Origin: Metabacillus sediminilitoris | Lineage (GTDB): Bacteria; Bacillota; Bacilli; Bacillales; Bacillaceae | DNA length: 64,000 nt | Reading direction: 5' to 3' | Assembly (NCBI RefSeq): GCF_009720625.1 | Contig: NZ_CP046266.1 | Span: forward strand, 4,287,501 to 4,351,500 | Part shown: positions 19,126 through 28,443 of the stretch, one piece after another | How positions within the stretch are numbered: the first letter of the stretch is position 1 | Layout: each line of letters opens with the position of its first letter | Position numbers and translations under genes: made by a program | The notes under the pieces: generated by a model | Told to the model about the DNA's origin: nothing | The model's input: the letters and a program-made list of their open reading frames with translations, nothing else | Databases searched by the model: none

Positions 19126-19485
19126 TTATTTAGTTAGTTGAGCTTTTGCAGCGTCTGCTAATTGAGCAAATGCTTTTTCGTCAGCTACAGCTAAATCAGC
19201 AAGCATTTTACGGTTTACTTCGATACCAGCAAGCTTTAATCCATGCATTAAACGGCTGTAAGAAAGACCATTAATACGAGCAGCTGCGTTGATACGAGTG
19301 ATCCAAAGTTTGCGGAAGTCGCGTTTTTTCTGACGACGATCACGGTAAGCATACATTAAAGATTTCATTACTTGTTGGTTTGCAACTTTGTATAATGTAT
19401 GTTTTGAACCGAAATAACCTTTAGCTAGTTTTAAAACTTTTTTACGACGTTTACGTGAAACGATACCGCCTTTTACTCTTGGCAT
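19126..19485 (-). CDS. rplT: Ribosomal protein L20
   Basis: 119-residue L20 of the 50S subunit, essential for early assembly. The basic N-terminus ([25 protein letters not shown]) and the globular part ([40 protein letters not shown]) are canonical. L20 also binds the leader RNA of its own operon in B. subtilis and causes premature termination; a matching leader is present at 20341-20480. Last gene of infC-rpmI-rplT. Confidence 0.98.
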   Translation of the reverse strand: MPRVKGGIVSRKRRKKVLKLAKGYFGSKHTLYKVANQQVMKSLMYAYRDRRQKKRDFRKLWITRINAAARINGLSYSRLMHGLKLAGIEVNRKMLADLAVADEKAFAQLADAAKAQLTK

Positions 19486-19516
19486 ATAAATTCCCTCCTA
19501 TATTACGGTGTTCCGA

Positions 19517-19717
19517 TTATTTGATGTTATCTAATAAATGACGAATGCGTTTGAAATCGCCTTTGCTTACTACAGTAGATTTACGTAATTTACGTTTAGC
19601 TTTTGTAGATTTGTTTGCAAATAAGTGACTAGTGTAAGCATGTGAACGTTTTAGTTTACCAGATCCGGTCTTTTTGAAACGCTTTGCAGCTCCACGGTGA
19701 GTTTTCATTTTTGGCAT
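19517..19717 (-). CDS. rpmI: Ribosomal protein L35
   Basis: 66-residue L35 of the 50S subunit with the typical start [24 protein letters not shown] and end [11 protein letters not shown]. It lies 20 bases after infC and 31 bases before rplT, with a clear GGAGG before the ATG. Confidence 0.98.
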   Translation of the reverse strand: MPKMKTHRGAAKRFKKTGSGKLKRSHAYTSHLFANKSTKAKRKLRKSTVVSKGDFKRIRHLLDNIK

Positions 19718-19737
19718 AAGGTATTCCTCCTTAAGTA

Positions 19738-20256
19738 TTATTGCTTTTCATTTTTCGGTGCTAATACTAAGAACATACTGCGTCCATCCATTTTCGGATG
19801 AGATTCAATTGTACTTAAGTCCGCACATTCAGCAGAGAATCGATCAAGCACCTTCTGACCAATTCCTTTATGTGTAATTGCACGTCCTTTGAAGCGAATA
19901 GAAGCTTTCACTTTATCGCCTTTTTCTAAGAACTTACGTGCGTTTTTAAGCTTTGTGTTAAAGTCATGGTCATCAATTGTTGGGCTCAAACGAACCTCTT
20001 TTAAATTGATGATCTTCTGATTTTTACGTGCCTCTTTTTCTTTCTTTTGCTGTTCAAAACGGAATTTTCCGTAATCCATGATGCGGCCTACAGGAGGCTT
20101 CGCATTTGGTGCAACTAAAACTAAATCAAGATTAGCTCTAGTAGCAATTTCTAACGCCTCTTGACGAGATTTAATTCCAAGCTGATCTCCATTGGCACCA
20201 ATCAGACGAATCTCACGTGCACGAATTCCGTCATTTACCATCATATCTTTGCTAAT
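19738..20256 (-). CDS. infC: Translation initiation factor IF-3, ATT start codon
   Basis: 172-residue IF-3, which keeps 30S and 50S subunits apart and checks the start codon. The N-domain ([45 protein letters not shown]) and C-domain ([46 protein letters not shown]) are complete. I read the start as ATT at 20254-20256, giving [13 protein letters not shown], because GGAGGTG lies seven bases upstream and Bacillus infC uses ATT. Non-standard start codons let IF-3 repress its own synthesis. The ATG four codons later is too far from the ribosome binding site. Confidence 0.95.
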   Translation of the reverse strand: MSKDMMVNDGIRAREIRLIGANGDQLGIKSRQEALEIATRANLDLVLVAPNAKPPVGRIMDYGKFRFEQQKKEKEARKNQKIINLKEVRLSPTIDDHDFNTKLKNARKFLEKGDKVKASIRFKGRAITHKGIGQKVLDRFSAECADLSTIESHPKMDGRSMFLVLAPKNEKQ

Positions 20257-20340
20257 AATTAGCCACCTCCAAGGTTATTTAAAACTGAATAGTAGTTTTT
20301 CAAATCCGAGTTTTTGTTGATCCTGGTTTTTTTATTTTCC

Positions 20341-20480
20341 ACATATAAAAATAAAAAAGTGTGGATGCTAACACACCCACACTACGATTGTATACATTAA
20401 GAATTCATCGTAACCTGCCAACTACAAACGGATGTGTCAATCAGGTGAGAAGCGGGTGCTTCTACTTGCTTATTATGAAA
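20341..20480 (-). ncRNA. L20 leader of the infC operon
   Basis: Minus-strand leader with AGAAGCACCCGCTTCTCACC at its 5' end, GTAGTTGGCAGGTTACGATG in the middle and a terminator GTGTGGGTGTG, loop, CCACAC followed by TTTTTTATTTTT (20353-20383). This layout fits the Bacillus L20 leader, in which L20 binding favours the terminator hairpin. The remaining bases to infC (20257-20340) contain only the ribosome binding site. Confidence 0.9.
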
Positions 20481-20501
20481 GACTATTCAATTACCTTGAA
20501 C

Positions 20502-20530
20502 ATTATAACATCTTAACAAAGTTATTGCAA
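20502..20530 (-). promoter_or_regulatory. Promoter of infC-rpmI-rplT
   Basis: Minus-strand TTGCAA (20525-20530), 17-base spacer, TATAAT (20502-20507), about 20 bases upstream of the L20 leader. Confidence 0.78.
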
Positions 20531-20725
20531 CTTAATACTGCACGTTTAAACAACATAAATTATTTTATCAAATGGTTAAGGTAGTTGCAACATTTTTTTT
20601 ATTCGATAAGCGAAAGTGCCTCATTTAGCATTGACTGTACTTGTACGTCCTTGTTTCAGAGCTTACGTGCAGCAAGCACTAAATCCTACAGGCAACAAGA
20701 CTTTTAGGCCATTCGTTCAAAAAAC
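20531..20725. other. thrS 3' region, no gene
   Basis: About 195 bases between thrS and the infC promoter. I see no clear terminator with a minus-strand U run, so thrS transcription may run on into the infC region. An A-rich run near 20595 gives T only on the plus strand. Confidence 0.4.
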
Positions 20726-22666
20726 TTATCGCTTCACTTCTTGCACAATATTTTGCAAAAACTGATCAAACGGCATTGTTTCAGATTTTTGTTCTCCATA
20801 CTTACGCACGTTCACTGCTTTTTCTGAAATTTCATTATCTCCAACAACAAGCATGTACGGAATTTTTTGCATTTGTGACTCACGGATTTTATAGCCGATT
20901 TTTTCATCACGAGCGTCTAGCTCTACACGTAAACCTGCCTCTTGCAGCTGTTCTTGTACTTGTTTTGCATAATCAAGATGAATGGCTGGTGATACTGGAA
21001 TAACTTGAACCTGAACTGGAGCAAGCCATGTTGGGAATGCACCTTTGTATTCTTCAATTAAGAAGGCAACAAAACGTTCCATTGTTGAAACAACACCGCG
21101 GTGAATAACAACTGGTCTATGTTGTTTTCCGTCCTCACCTACATATGCCAAGTCAAAACGTTCTGGAAGTAAGAAGTCCAATTGAACAGTTGAAAGTGTT
21201 TCATCTTTTCCAAGAGCTGTTCTCACTTGAACATCAAGTTTAGGACCATAAAATGCTGCTTCACCTTCTGCCTCAAAATAATCATGACCTAATTCATCCA
21301 TTGCATCTTTTAACATGCTTTGTGCTTTTTCCCACATGCTATCATCATCAAAGTATTTTTCTTTATCCTCTGGATCACGATATGACAATCTAAAGGAATA
21401 TTTATCAATTCCAAAGTCTTTATAAACAGCTTCAATTAAGCGTACAACTCGAATAAATTCATCTTTAATTTGATCTGGTCGAACAAAAATGTGAGCATCA
21501 TTTAACGTCATCCCGCGTACACGTTGCAATCCAGTTAATGCTCCTGACATTTCATAGCGGTGCATCATGCCAAGCTCAGCAATACGAATTGGCAGTTCGC
21601 GATAACTATGAATATCATTTTTATAAACCATCATATGGTGAGGACAGTTCATTGGACGAAGGACTAAATCTTCGTTATCCATTTCCATTTTCGGAAACAT
21701 GTCTTCTTGATAGTGATCCCAGTGACCTGAAGTTTTATAAAGCTCTACACTACCTAAAACAGGTGTATATACATGCTGATAGCCTAAACGTTCTTCTTTA
21801 TCAACGATATAGCGTTCAACGATACGGCGAATAGTCGCCCCTTTAGGAAGCCATAGAGGCAATCCTTGACCAACCTTTTGGGATGTAGTAAATAAACTTA
21901 ACTCCTTCCCTAGTTTACGGTGATCACGTTCCTTTGCTTCTTCTAAAATTCGAAGATGCTCATCTAAGTCGCTTTTCTTAAAAAATGCTGTACCATAAAT
22001 ACGTTGAAGCATTTTATTATTACTATCACCACGCCAGTAAGCTCCTGCAACACTTAGTAGCTTAAATTCTTTAATTTTACCTGTTGATGGTAAATGTATA
22101 CCGCGGCATAGATCAAAAAATTCACCTTGTTCATAAATTGAAACAGCTTCACCTGCAGGGATGGCTTCCAGCAGCTCCAATTTTAGCGGATCTTGTATTT
22201 CCTTAAACATTTGTTCTGCTTCTTCACGGCTTACTTCTTTTCGAATAATTTCAAGATTTTCATTTATAATTTTTTTCATTTCTTTTTCTATAGCTGGTAA
22301 ATCTTCTGGTGTGATTGCTTGATCCATATCAATATCATAATAAAATCCATTCTCAATCACAGGCCCAATGCCAAGTTTAACATCTTGATCTTTATAAAGT
22401 CGCTTAATCGCTTGTGCCATCAAATGTGCTGTTGAATGGCGCATGATTTCTAATGCTTCTTCACTATCCTGTGTAACTATTTCAATTGCTCCATCTTGCT
22501 GTATTGGTGTACGTAAATCAAGTAAGTTACCATCTAGCTTTCCAGCAAGTGATTTCTTTTTTAACCCCGGACTAATGGATGATGCAATATCTTCTGTTGT
22601 AGTACCTTTTGCAAACTCCTTCACAGCTCCGTCTGGAAACGCAATTTTTATAACGTCTGACATCAT
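20726..22666 (-). CDS. thrS: Threonyl-tRNA synthetase
   Basis: 646-residue class II synthetase charging tRNA-Thr. N-terminal TGS domain (about 5-65), editing domain with [15 protein letters not shown] and [10 protein letters not shown], catalytic core with [14 protein letters not shown] (zinc-binding Cys and His) and [25 protein letters not shown], and a C-terminal anticodon-binding domain ([16 protein letters not shown] to the end). The start is ATGATG after GGAG. Expression is controlled by a T-box leader. Confidence 0.97.
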   Translation of the reverse strand: MMSDVIKIAFPDGAVKEFAKGTTTEDIASSISPGLKKKSLAGKLDGNLLDLRTPIQQDGAIEIVTQDSEEALEIMRHSTAHLMAQAIKRLYKDQDVKLGIGPVIENGFYYDIDMDQAITPEDLPAIEKEMKKIINENLEIIRKEVSREEAEQMFKEIQDPLKLELLEAIPAGEAVSIYEQGEFFDLCRGIHLPSTGKIKEFKLLSVAGAYWRGDSNNKMLQRIYGTAFFKKSDLDEHLRILEEAKERDHRKLGKELSLFTTSQKVGQGLPLWLPKGATIRRIVERYIVDKEERLGYQHVYTPVLGSVELYKTSGHWDHYQEDMFPKMEMDNEDLVLRPMNCPHHMMVYKNDIHSYRELPIRIAELGMMHRYEMSGALTGLQRVRGMTLNDAHIFVRPDQIKDEFIRVVRLIEAVYKDFGIDKYSFRLSYRDPEDKEKYFDDDSMWEKAQSMLKDAMDELGHDYFEAEGEAAFYGPKLDVQVRTALGKDETLSTVQLDFLLPERFDLAYVGEDGKQHRPVVIHRGVVSTMERFVAFLIEEYKGAFPTWLAPVQVQVIPVSPAIHLDYAKQVQEQLQEAGLRVELDARDEKIGYKIRESQMQKIPYMLVVGDNEISEKAVNVRKYGEQKSETMPFDQFLQNIVQEVKR

Positions 22667-22698
22667 GTTCCACTCCTTAAAATTTCCCTTAAAATAAA

Positions 22699-23017
22699 TA
22701 AAACTCGCCCCTAATAAAGGGACGAGTTAAAAAACTAGTCAATGGATCGTGGTTCCACCCTTCTTCCCAATATCTATATGACAATAAAAACGTCATTTTT
22801 CACGCAATTCAATTAGATACTTGCGTGAAATAATTAGATATGGCTTAACATCGATAACGGGAAGTCCGTCAGTCATTACTAAGTAAACCGTTCATAACTG
22901 AAGTTTAAAGGTGGTAAGTTTGTTCATCGTGTTAGGAAGGTTTCAGCATTTCCTTCCCTCTCTGGGAACCGTAAAAACAAGCTCATGTCCTTATCATTAC
23001 TGATCATTTTGCAATTA
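22699..23017 (-). ncRNA. T-box leader of thrS
   Basis: Minus-strand leader with the T-box core AGGGTGGAACCACG (22748-22761) and a terminator with arms AACTCGTCCCTT and AGGGGCGAGTT followed by TTATTT (22699-22729). Stem I covers about 22900-23010. ACC (complement of 22913-22915, in AACTTACCACC) is a likely threonine specifier, assigned by eye. The terminator resembles the pheS one closely in its CTCGTCCC/GGGCGAG arms. Confidence 0.93.
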
Positions 23018-23023
23018 ATTCGT

Positions 23024-23052
23024 ATTATAAATTGTTTTCTTGTTAAAATCAA
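23024..23052 (-). promoter_or_regulatory. Promoter of thrS
   Basis: Minus-strand TTGATT (23047-23052), 17-base spacer, TATAAT (23024-23029), just upstream of the T-box and just after the ytxC stop codon. Confidence 0.75.
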
Positions 23053-23061
23053 GAAGGCTTT

Positions 23062-23916
23062 TCACTGACTTCGATTTTCTCCAGTTCGAATATGTGCAGA
23101 AAATTCATTGAGACTATGTATGAGTACTCTTTCCTGAAAAATATTTTGTATGGTTTGTACCATTCCATCGAAAGGGTCATCTGTATAAAGCGAGATCCAA
23201 TTTGGCGCGATTGATACAATTGGTGCCAATAAATCCTTGTCAATATACATTGGATGTTGTTTTACAAATGTTTCATCAGTATACTTTTTCAATTCTTGAT
23301 TCATCATTTTTTGATTTGTTGAATGATAAACAAAATATCCCTTATCATGAATGATTGAAATACTATCTATGACACTATCTTTTGTCGTTAAATAATCTCG
23401 TAAACTTTGAATAAAATTTTGATACTCTTGCTCCATTTTATATTCTTCTATTGCTACATCAACATAATCTCGTATTCTAGCCATATATTTTTGAAGTCGA
23501 AATTTCTGAAAGGAGGTAAAAGAAAAACAGAGATTTGGACGCAGAAACTGCACAAGAGCATCACTCAAAATCTCATCGCGCAATGAAAAATGTTGGACGC
23601 GCGGTAAATCTGTTCTTTCACCTTCAATAATCGATTGAGTGATATGTAAAATTTGCTGTTGTTCTTCTTCATCTAGAAAATAATAAATTTCTTTTATGAT
23701 CGTTAAAATAATCTGGTGTTCTTTATGATCAATTATATAACGAACCATTCCTGGAATGACTAACTGCTCTATGGAGATATCCCAAGTTTTTGGGCTTATT
23801 TTCACACAATGTTGATTTATTATTTGTAATTCAGAATGTAATTCTTTACACATTGAACGAAAGATATCATAGATCGTTTCTGCCTCTTTCGGAGACCCAA
23901 ATAAAATCTCAAGCAT
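23062..23916 (-). CDS. ytxC: Putative sporulation protein YtxC
   Basis: 284-residue protein of the YtxC family, found in spore formers. The N-terminal half (MLEILFGSPKEAETIYDIF) is followed by repeated hydrophobic/charged helices (YYFLDEEEQQQILHITQSI, FTSFQKFRLQKYMARIRDYVD) and a C-terminal region with DKDLLAPIVSIAPNWISLYTDDP. There is no signal peptide or membrane segment. The molecular function is not known. It lies between dnaI and thrS as in B. subtilis. The start is ATG after GGGGGG. Confidence 0.88.
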   Translation of the reverse strand: MLEILFGSPKEAETIYDIFRSMCKELHSELQIINQHCVKISPKTWDISIEQLVIPGMVRYIIDHKEHQIILTIIKEIYYFLDEEEQQQILHITQSIIEGERTDLPRVQHFSLRDEILSDALVQFLRPNLCFSFTSFQKFRLQKYMARIRDYVDVAIEEYKMEQEYQNFIQSLRDYLTTKDSVIDSISIIHDKGYFVYHSTNQKMMNQELKKYTDETFVKQHPMYIDKDLLAPIVSIAPNWISLYTDDPFDGMVQTIQNIFQERVLIHSLNEFSAHIRTGENRSQ

Positions 23917-24018
23917 GTTTGTCCCCCCTTTTTGCCAATACCTGGTTCTATGTATATGGGGAAAAACATGTAATTAGAAGTAATAAATTGAATATAATCA
24001 ATTTATTTGACATTCATA

Positions 24019-24056
24019 AAAAAAACACCGGATTTCTTGGAATCAGGTGTTTTTTA
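24019..24056. terminator. Terminator downstream of dnaB-dnaI
   Basis: AAAAAACACCGGATT, TCTTG loop, GAATCAGGTGTTTTTT. It has T runs in both orientations; in the minus direction it ends the dnaI transcript about 90 bases after the stop codon. Confidence 0.82.
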
Positions 24057-24087
24057 AAATCGAACATTCTACCAGCTTGAACTTCAC

Positions 24088-24136
24088 AATCCTCTTGCCT
24101 TGACATGACTTGATATCATGTCAAGACAAGAGGATT
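24088..24136 (-). repeat. Long 21-bp inverted repeat just after dnaI
   Basis: Two 21-base arms (24088-24108 and 24116-24136) around a seven-base loop. They differ at one position, which gives a G-U pair in the minus-strand RNA but a C-A mismatch in the plus-strand RNA, so the fully paired form is that of the dnaI transcript. TTTTTA follows on the plus strand only. It may act as a 3' stabiliser, a processing site or a plus-strand terminator. Confidence 0.75.
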
Positions 24137-24145
24137 TTTAAAGAT

Positions 24146-25084
24146 TTACCCTCTTCGATTTTTGCCAATTAATTCAATTGGTATTGCCATATGCTTAATT
24201 CGTTCCATAATTCTCGCTGCTTTTACAGGCTCCTCTTCACCTCGTTGGGAAAATGCTAAATGGTGCTGCAGCTGTTTGAAATCGAAATTTGAAGAAAAAA
24301 ACGTTGGCAGGTTTTCAAGCATTCGATATTGCAAGATTGTGCCAAGAATTTCATCTCTTACCCAACTCGACATAGCTTCAGCACCTAAATCATCCAACAT
24401 TAAAACGGGTATTTTCTTTACTAGATCTAATTTTTCGTCTAATGAAGAATTCTGAAAAGACCCTTTCAGCTCTCTCATAAATTCTGGTACATATACGAGC
24501 ATTGAAGATATTTTATGTGATGCCAGTTCATTTGCAATTGCGCCTAAAAAGTATGTTTTTCCAACACCAAACGAGCCATATAAATATAATCCTTTTGGAC
24601 GTTTACCATTATTATATTGCTCAACAAAATCTTGAGCTAAGCTAATCGCTTTCAAGCGGCTCGTTTCATCGATCTCTACTTCTATGTTTTCAAATTGAGC
24701 CTCTAATATATCCTTTGGTATATACATACTTTTTATTAGTGACTCATGTTTTTTTCGCTCATCATACGCTTCTTTGTTTGGACATTTATCATATTGAAGA
24801 TCAATCACTCTGCCTTGAATCACTAAATGAGGATGATAACCTTGCAGCAGATTTTTACATTCTTTTAAAGATGGGCAGTCATGACAATTTTTGCTTTGAT
24901 TGATAAATTCAAATAGTTTCATTAGACTTCTATCGATCATACCTTCTTCAATTTCTGTAGAATGCTTTGTCAAAAAGGCTTGTACATCTTGATTATTTAA
25001 TACTTGTTTTTTTAACCCGTTATAACGATCCTTGAAATCAGGCCTGTTCGTTAGGTTTTTAAATGAATTACTCATGTGCTCCAT
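24146..25084 (-). CDS. dnaI: Helicase loader DnaI
   Basis: 312-residue AAA+ primosomal protein that loads the replicative helicase at oriC and at stalled forks. The N-terminal helicase-binding domain has a zinc ribbon (CHDCPSLKECKN and YDKCPNKEAYD), and the C-terminal ATPase has Walker A GSFGVGKT (about 170-177), Walker B LMLDDLGAE, sensor 1 FFSSNFDF and an arginine-rich sensor 2 ARIMERI. It follows dnaB by 24 bases. The start is ATG at 25084 with GGTG eight bases upstream; an in-frame ATG three codons later has poorer spacing. Confidence 0.96.
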   Translation of the reverse strand: MEHMSNSFKNLTNRPDFKDRYNGLKKQVLNNQDVQAFLTKHSTEIEEGMIDRSLMKLFEFINQSKNCHDCPSLKECKNLLQGYHPHLVIQGRVIDLQYDKCPNKEAYDERKKHESLIKSMYIPKDILEAQFENIEVEIDETSRLKAISLAQDFVEQYNNGKRPKGLYLYGSFGVGKTYFLGAIANELASHKISSMLVYVPEFMRELKGSFQNSSLDEKLDLVKKIPVLMLDDLGAEAMSSWVRDEILGTILQYRMLENLPTFFSSNFDFKQLQHHLAFSQRGEEEPVKAARIMERIKHMAIPIELIGKNRRG

Positions 25085-25108
25085 ACTTTTTTCACCACGC
25101 TTCCAATA

Positions 25109-26554
25109 CTACTCATTGTTTTTATTATCCTTATAATTCTTAATTCGATCAAATAATTTCTTTTTTTCTAACTCGAATTTTTCACGATCTAATTTTGTTT
25201 GATTCTGTTCTTGCTTTGGAACATTTTTATTTTGATCAATACTATCATCTTCGCTTAACCATGATGGCAGCATTTCTTTGCGTATCGGTGCCTTTTTATA
25301 AGTAGACGTTTTCTTTGTCGTTTTTTCTTCTGCCCATTGCTGATATTGTCTGTGTTCTTGTTTTGCAAGATCCATTGCAGCTTTTACAGTCGTAATTTGT
25401 TTCCTTGTCCAATGACTTGCGATTTTTTGTACATACCCTTTCGTTAGCTTCATATTTGTTTTCAACATAACGTAATAAATAAGAACATTTACTACACCAG
25501 CTTCGAGTTTTTGGGCGATCATCACTTCTTCAATAATTTGTAAATCACCAGCACTTGGCGTTGCCCCACCGGCAATATCAGTTAAAAATTGACGAGGCGA
25601 TATTGTTTCTAATTGATAAATTAGCTCTTCTTCTTGTGTGCGCTCTTTTTTTTGTATCTCTGTTCGCGAATGAAGGGGTTGTGTTTTATCTACTAACCCT
25701 GGGAGCTCATCTCCATATTGAAATTGATACCAATCTCTTGCAGATTTTCTAAGCTGCTCAATGTCGATTTGATCGTCTTGACTTATGCTGTTCATTAACA
25801 CATTTTTCATGTCAATCGCATTAATTCCGTATAAGTATGATAGTTTTTTAATAACATCCTTAACGACTGGCGTAATCGCCTTAATTGGGATAATAGCATC
25901 TGATAACCCAGAATAGAATAAGTCGAAATCAAACCCAGCATCAGTAATTTCCATTGCAGCCCGCTTATTCGTTTGTATATATTCTTTATCATTTGAGAGT
26001 GATAAATCTTGAAAAGTTTCACTATTTACTTTTGCGATCATATTTGCGGAATGCCCTGAGTCAAATACTTCATTAAAAGACCTTGTAATATCTTTCATCC
26101 CATCTTCTATTTTTTGGTCCGTGAAAAAATGCTTTAATTGTAAATACTTATTTTTACCCACTCGATTGTAAAGATAAATATTTAATACGCCGTCTTGAAA
26201 AAATTCATTTGGCTTTAAAGGTGCTTGAAGTTCATAAACATATCGTTTTACATCACCAGTATCATTAACAAATGTTTTTATTAATCCAAGGCCTTCTAAC
26301 TTCAAACGTTCACGATAAATGTCACGCAAATTACTTTGCATAATCGTCATCAAACTATGGTGAGTGGTTTCCACGCCCCATAATCGATTTTCCTCTAATT
26401 CTCCCCATAATGTCATGTAGAGACTAAAACATTTTGAACCAATTAATGGCTGATAAAGTAATGTTAATATCTTCCTATCTATGTCCTGTAGGACCGAGCT
26501 GCTTTTCACCGAATAACGATCGATAGCAAGTAATTCTTTCCAATGCTGATCCAT
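25109..26554 (-). CDS. dnaB: Replication initiation and membrane attachment protein DnaB
   Basis: 481-residue primosome protein of Firmicutes (not the E. coli helicase of the same name). With DnaD and DnaI it loads helicase at the origin and at restart sites. The N-terminal winged-helix part (DIDRKILTLLYQPLIGSKCFSLYMTLW) and the C-terminal DDBH2/DnaD-like domain (ISPRQFLTDIAGGATPSAGDLQIIEE, TKGYVQKIASHWTRKQI) are visible. The tail (about 405-481) is charged and low in complexity. It lies upstream of dnaI as usual. Confidence 0.95.
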   Translation of the reverse strand: MDQHWKELLAIDRYSVKSSSVLQDIDRKILTLLYQPLIGSKCFSLYMTLWGELEENRLWGVETTHHSLMTIMQSNLRDIYRERLKLEGLGLIKTFVNDTGDVKRYVYELQAPLKPNEFFQDGVLNIYLYNRVGKNKYLQLKHFFTDQKIEDGMKDITRSFNEVFDSGHSANMIAKVNSETFQDLSLSNDKEYIQTNKRAAMEITDAGFDFDLFYSGLSDAIIPIKAITPVVKDVIKKLSYLYGINAIDMKNVLMNSISQDDQIDIEQLRKSARDWYQFQYGDELPGLVDKTQPLHSRTEIQKKERTQEEELIYQLETISPRQFLTDIAGGATPSAGDLQIIEEVMIAQKLEAGVVNVLIYYVMLKTNMKLTKGYVQKIASHWTRKQITTVKAAMDLAKQEHRQYQQWAEEKTTKKTSTYKKAPIRKEMLPSWLSEDDSIDQNKNVPKQEQNQTKLDREKFELEKKKLFDRIKNYKDNKNNE

Positions 26555-26771
26555 CTAATTCAAACCTTCCATTTAGAATTGCGAAACACCTGCTAAAGAC
26601 TTAGGCAAATAAGACACCATATAATGACATGTCTGCTTGTTATTAATAGGTTGCTTAAACCCCGAGACAATTACGTCATGAAGTAAGTCTTGTTACCTGC
26701 ACCTACACGTCCAATGCAGTCTCGAGCTAGGCGCCAAAGCTTTACATGATCACGATGTCCAATTTACTGAA
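26555..26771. other. nrdR-dnaB gap, no gene
   Basis: About 217 bases that should carry the dnaB promoter. I could not pick convincing boxes. No ORF is supported. Confidence 0.35.
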
Positions 26772-26809
26772 AAGAGAGCTTGAAGATTTATTCTTCATTA
26801 GCTCTCTTA
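26772..26809 (-). terminator. Hairpin after nrdR
   Basis: AAGAGAGCT-TGAAGA and TCTTCA-TT-AGCTCTCTT form a long interrupted stem directly after the nrdR stop codon. The minus-strand tail is only TTTC, so efficiency may be low and nrdR-dnaB read-through is possible. Confidence 0.6.
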
Positions 26810-26815
26810 GCTACT

Positions 26816-27274
26816 TTATTTTACTTTTTTGATAAGATCAGTTAATTCTTCAATAAAGACGTTAATATCCTTGAACTGTCGATATACTGAAGCAAAACGG
26901 ACATATGCAACCTCGTCAATTAGTGCTAGCCTGTCCATAACCATTTCACCAACAAGCTCACTATTCACTTCTGAAACTCCTTGATTTCTTAACTCTTTTT
27001 CTATTTCATGGACTAGATCCTCTAGTTGCTGTAAGGGAACTGGTCTTTTTTCACAAGCCTTAATTAGACCTCTTAAGATTTTGTCTCGGCTGAATTCTTC
27101 CCTTGTTCCTTCTTTTTTTACAACAATTAATGGAAATTCTTCAACCTTTTCAAAAGTAGTAAAGCGATATTGACATTCCTCACATTCTCTGCGACGCCTA
27201 ATTGATCTCCCTTCATCTACAGGTCTTGAGTCAAGTACTCGAGTACCATTATGCTGACACGAAGGACATTTCAT
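26816..27274 (-). CDS. nrdR: Transcriptional repressor NrdR
   Basis: 152-residue repressor of ribonucleotide reductase genes that senses ATP/dATP. The N-terminal zinc ribbon has Cys3, Cys6, Cys31 and Cys34 with the RRRREC linker, and the ATP-cone domain runs about 49-139 ([34 protein letters not shown]). No ribonucleotide reductase gene is in this window. Its place before dnaB matches B. subtilis (ytcG). Confidence 0.97.
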   Translation of the reverse strand: MKCPSCQHNGTRVLDSRPVDEGRSIRRRRECEECQYRFTTFEKVEEFPLIVVKKEGTREEFSRDKILRGLIKACEKRPVPLQQLEDLVHEIEKELRNQGVSEVNSELVGEMVMDRLALIDEVAYVRFASVYRQFKDINVFIEELTDLIKKVK

Positions 27275-27368
27275 CTAACCAACTCCAATTCAACCGCATA
27301 ATTTAAAAGACAATTTTCGTATAGAAATAATTTATCAATGATCGACTTGAAGTATCATACTTCACTCT

Positions 27369-27764
27369 TTATCTACTACTACCTGTCCCAACTAATGTTA
27401 ATTTTTGGTCAAGCTTTTTATATAACTCAAGGATTACCTTTTTACTAAAACCAAAATCAGTTGGTAATGCCGTATTCGTAGAGGCGGTGAAATCTATAGC
27501 CGTTTCATAAGGACGGACTGAAATGACTGTAACAATTAAAAAAGCTTTCCTAGGACGGTCTATATTTACACTCATCTCTCCACGTTCTTCTGAAATAGAT
27601 GTAACCGTCATGCCAGGTGTTTCTTCAATCATTGTTTTTACAGCTTGTAATGCATTTTTATTAGTAGTTTTATAATAATGACTTTTCAAGTCGGGGTTAC
27701 GATGTTTTTCACCTGTCTCTTGGTGTGTACTAAAAAAATCCTTTAATTTTGCAAAGACACTCAT
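27369..27764 (-). CDS. Conserved small cytosolic protein of unknown function
   Basis: 131 residues, no signal peptide or membrane helix. It begins MSVFAKLKDFF and has an alternating beta/alpha pattern: ALQAVKTMIEETPGMTVTSISEERGEMSVNI, then KAFLIVTVISVRPYETAIDFTAST and KKVILELYKKLDQKLTLVG. This looks like a compact two-layer fold. I recall similar Bacillus proteins labelled only as cytosolic protein, and do not recognise a function. GGGGGATAATAGAAA precedes the ATG. It lies between speD and nrdR, separated by terminators or gaps, so it is probably monocistronic. Confidence 0.75.
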   Translation of the reverse strand: MSVFAKLKDFFSTHQETGEKHRNPDLKSHYYKTTNKNALQAVKTMIEETPGMTVTSISEERGEMSVNIDRPRKAFLIVTVISVRPYETAIDFTASTNTALPTDFGFSKKVILELYKKLDQKLTLVGTGSSR

Positions 27765-27850
27765 TTTCTATTATCCCCCTTTAATTACTATTTTTTCAAA
27801 GTGTGTCGAAAGAAAGTTATTCTACTCCTATAATACTGAAGTTTTCCAAT

Positions 27851-27888
27851 AATAAAAAGAGGTGCAGATTAAATAATCAGCACCTCTG
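27851..27888 (-). terminator. Terminator of speD
   Basis: On the minus strand AGAGGTGCTGAT, loop, ATCTGCACCTCT, then TTTTTATT. It follows the speD stop codon by about 20 bases. Confidence 0.88.
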
Positions 27889-27911
27889 ACTTTTCATTCA
27901 ATTTCATTTCA

Positions 27912-28292
27912 TTAAAGAGCTTTTGCCTGAGCTTGTTTTACTTGTACTGGACCCATTCCTCTAGGAATTTCGATATTTTCACGCGTTTGAGCACCTAATG
28001 ATTCTGCAATATAATCAGCAGCAATATTTGGATTTAAGTCACCGCATGTATAAACATCAATACTAGCATAGCCATGCTCAGGAAAACTATGAATGGTTAA
28101 ATGTGATTCTGAAATGATAACAACTCCACTTACACCTTGTGGAGCAAATTTGTGAAAGGCAACCTCTCTTATTTCAGCACCAGACTTTAACGCAGCATTT
28201 ACGAATGTTTTTTCAATGTAATCCATATCATTTAACTTATCAAAATCGCAACCCCATAATTCGGAAATTACGTGTCTACCCATTGTTTCCAT
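27912..28292 (-). CDS. speD: S-adenosylmethionine decarboxylase proenzyme
   Basis: Makes decarboxylated SAM, the aminopropyl donor for spermidine. The bacterial class 1B proenzyme cleaves itself before Ser63 to form the pyruvoyl cofactor; the site is seen in [21 protein letters not shown], with the processing Glu-Ser and catalytic His. The sequence is close to B. subtilis SpeD along its full length. I take the ATG at 28290-28292 (126 residues), which puts the cleaved serine at 63 as in the family. A TTG two codons earlier (28298) has better spacing from GGGGG and cannot be excluded. Confidence 0.95.
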   Translation of the reverse strand: METMGRHVISELWGCDFDKLNDMDYIEKTFVNAALKSGAEIREVAFHKFAPQGVSGVVIISESHLTIHSFPEHGYASIDVYTCGDLNPNIAADYIAESLGAQTRENIEIPRGMGPVQVKQAQAKAL

Positions 28293-28299
28293 ATTCAAT

Positions 28300-28437
28300 G
28301 GATCCCCCTTTAACTATTTTTTAACATGAATTCTTCGCTTAATGGTATATGTCTAACTACCACGGGGGAAAGTTAGTCCAGAGAGGTCCTAACCCTTTAA
28401 GTAGCCGTAACACCTTTGCTTATATAAGAAGTTCACG
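28300..28437 (-). promoter_or_regulatory. Structured speD leader, possible regulatory RNA
   Basis: The predicted transcript has about 140 untranslated bases. It contains GGTTAGGACC, TCTCT, GGACTAAC and then AACTTTCCCCCGTGGTAGTTAG, so that ACTAAC and GTTAG segments can pair in more than one way. There is no T run suggesting an attenuator. I do not recognise a known riboswitch here. Confidence 0.45.
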
Positions 28438-28443
28438 AAAAAT

